From: Pelobacter sp. UBA6093
Lineage (GTDB): Bacteria; Desulfobacterota; Desulfuromonadia; Desulfuromonadales; Syntrophotaleaceae
Assembly: GCA_002435955.1 (NCBI GenBank)
Contig: DIWZ01000030.1
Coordinates: 41,765-49,056, forward strand
Direction of reading: 5' to 3'
DNA length: 7,292 nt
A model generated the notes under the pieces. It was not told where the DNA came from. It was given only the letters and a program-made list of their open reading frames with translations, and searched no databases. Below are positions 6,199 to 7,292 of the stretch, piece after piece. How positions within the stretch are numbered: the first letter of the stretch is position 1; the number at the start of each line of letters is the position of its first letter. Made by a program: the position numbers and the translations under genes.

Positions 6199-7128
6199 TC
6201 ATGCCCAAATCGCCCAACCGGACAGGAGCGCAAGGCTGATGAGGACCACCGCCCATTCGGTCCGCCGGAGCAGGCGCATCTTCGGGTGGCGCGGGAGGGT
6301 GTAACCCAGGAAGAAGAGCGCGATCAGCGGCAGCGCCGGCAGAAACACGTTGAAGCCATGCGCCACAAGCAGGGCAAAAGCAAGTCCGGCCCCCGCCGCC
6401 GGAAACCAGGGGGCAACGCCTCGACCACCCGTCATTTCACCAAGCCCGCGCCCCAGAAGATTGTCGTCGAGGCTGAATTTATGCGCCGCAGCGATCAAAA
6501 AGGCCAGGATGACGACGTCTGCCGCACCGAAAACCGGCAACAGGTGGTCGACACCGGGCACAGCGATTTTCACCAGCAAAAAATCGGACCAGGGGACGGT
6601 TCCCGCCCGTCCATCACGATAAAAGATGTCTAGCCCTTCGATCATATGTTTGCTGGGACCTGCGAACACGCTCAGCAGGTCTGCCGCCGACATCACGATG
6701 CACACCGGGACCAGTTCCGAAGGCCTGCTGAGGCCGGAGACCAGGAAGTTGCCCAGAAGCAGGGCCAAAACCACCAAGTTGGCCGACGCCAGGACAAAAA
6801 ACACCTCCCGGTAGATTTCCGTATGGCGAAGCAGCAGAACCAGGCCGACTCCCAAGGCGAGGGAGCCCAGCACCATGATCCGGCGCAAGCCGGGAAAGCG
6901 GGTAAAAAATGGTTCCTGGTACAGGGTGAAGAAAGCGCAGGTGCTCGAGAGAACAACAATGAAAACCAGGGCGGATAGAGGGATGAGCAGTCCTGCGACT
7001 GTCGCCCCGGCAAACGTTACCGGGCCTGCAGCCAGAAGGCCCAGCGGCACCAGCGAAAAAAGCATGAAAACGGCCCCGGCCGGCAGGAATGCACGGGCAG
7101 GGATCGGCTGGACAGAAGCAGGAGTCAT
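6199..7128 (-). CDS. Polytopic membrane protein with presenilin/SPP-like Asp-Asp-PALP motif order
   Basis: I do not recognise this gene by name. Taking the ATG at 7128 it has 309 residues and about nine hydrophobic segments (roughly 14-34, 37-61, 84-100, 109-129, 139-156, 197-215, 242-259, 261-278, 292-308). Three features recall presenilin and signal peptide peptidase, the GxGD-type intramembrane aspartyl proteases. D150 lies at the end of a membrane segment in SAADLLSVFAGPSKHM, like archaeal homologues that read YD...SV(F/Y)...KHM. D204 lies in the next segment in FGAADVVILAF, aligned with GxGD although the second Gly is Ala. PALP at 264-267 matches the PAL motif. It could instead be an unrelated transporter-like protein. 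The ATG at 7128 is chosen because AGGA lies seven bases upstream; a GTG at 7161 would add 11 residues but has no ribosome binding site. Membrane protein: sure; protease: moderate. Confidence 0.85.
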   Translation of the reverse strand: MTPASVQPIPARAFLPAGAVFMLFSLVPLGLLAAGPVTFAGATVAGLLIPLSALVFIVVLSSTCAFFTLYQEPFFTRFPGLRRIMVLGSLALGVGLVLLLRHTEIYREVFFVLASANLVVLALLLGNFLVSGLSRPSELVPVCIVMSAADLLSVFAGPSKHMIEGLDIFYRDGRAGTVPWSDFLLVKIAVPGVDHLLPVFGAADVVILAFLIAAAHKFSLDDNLLGRGLGEMTGGRGVAPWFPAAGAGLAFALLVAHGFNVFLPALPLIALFFLGYTLPRHPKMRLLRRTEWAVVLISLALLSGWAIWA

Positions 7129-7163
7129 TGCATTATCCTGGGCAGAGGGGTCTCTCCGCACAG

Positions 7164-7176
7164 GATATCAGATATC
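7164..7176. promoter_or_regulatory. Palindrome GATATC-A-GATATC upstream of the membrane-protein gene
   Basis: This is a 13-bp perfect palindrome with a one-base centre, 36 bp upstream of the ATG at 7128 on the minus strand. The position fits an operator, or AT-rich promoter DNA whose -10 could lie within it. No convincing -35 box is visible, so this is a candidate only. Confidence 0.35.
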
Positions 7177-7216
7177 TTCATCCACGCCCACTATTGCTTC
7201 CCGGTGCAGCGCAACT

Positions 7217-7292
7217 AGGAGTCTGTCGGACTATCCGGGCCGAAGCGAAAATTTGGATGTTTGAGAACAGATTTTAGCTCGTTTGAAGGTTC
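7217..7292 (+). repeat. Dispersed repeat, copy 2, possible end of a small mobile or REP-like element
   Basis: AGGAGTCTGTCGGACTATCC at 7217-7236 matches the inverted copy at 1760-1779 with one mismatch. Inside it AGTC-TGTCG-GACT (7220-7232) is a small inverted repeat. The rest, to the window edge, is AT-richer than the neighbouring genes, has no convincing ribosome binding site or coding pattern, and is cut off. The element may extend beyond the window, so the exact boundary and type are unknown. Confidence 0.45.

Noticed and set aside
6193..6223. Possible terminator: GTCCGGT and ACCGGAC (7-bp arms) around the stop of the membrane-protein gene
   Set aside because: The loop is 17 bases and no T-run follows on the minus strand, so I would not call it an intrinsic terminator.
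6199..7161. GTG start at 7161 for the membrane protein
   Set aside because: It has no ribosome binding site and adjoins the GATATC palindrome, whereas the ATG at 7128 has AGGA at good spacing.
6875..7264. Plus-strand open frame running into the right-hand repeat
   Set aside because: It is mostly antisense to the membrane-protein gene and rich in basic residues without motifs; the repeat part does not look coding.

Overview
The window looks like a chromosomal segment of a GC-rich, probably anaerobic Gram-negative bacterium. My best guess is the Desulfuromonadia (Geobacter, Desulfuromonas or Pelobacter type). The basis is indirect: a stand-alone receiver protein with an inserted cysteine cluster of a kind I associate with that group, an AmmeMemoRadiSam-type radical SAM enzyme, and overall protein style. 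No rRNA, tRNA, CRISPR array or complete insertion sequence is visible.

Layout from left to right. (1) 82-531, minus: a single-domain CheY-like response regulator with a Cys-rich insert just before the phospho-acceptor strand. (2) 532-705: a divergent promoter region carrying a 7-bp direct repeat. (3) 706-1728, plus: AmrS-like radical SAM enzyme with Cys motifs at both ends. (4) 1796-2866, plus: a membrane-anchored endonuclease/exonuclease/phosphatase (EEP) domain protein. (5) 3050-4531, plus: SelO (YdiU), a pseudokinase-fold protein AMPylase, with its own promoter region. (6) 4554-6065, minus: glycerol kinase GlpK, convergent with selO across 22 bp. (7) 6199-7128, minus: a polytopic membrane protein I cannot assign by name, but which carries two intramembrane aspartates and a PALP motif in the same order as presenilin/signal peptide peptidase intramembrane aspartyl proteases. 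(8) About 7217-7292: an intergenic repeat-like sequence whose first 20 bp recur, inverted and with one mismatch, at 1760-1779 just after amrS.

The genes do not form one operon or a single pathway. The plus-strand block (amrS, EEP, selO) and the minus-strand block (membrane protein, glpK) converge at 4531/4554. Several genes that often sit beside partners are alone here: amrS has no Memo or AMMECR1 gene in view, glpK has no glpF or glpD, and the receiver has no adjacent kinase. The most interesting item is the divergent presenilin-like membrane protein at the right end. Next are the cysteine-cluster receiver and the dispersed 20-bp repeat.
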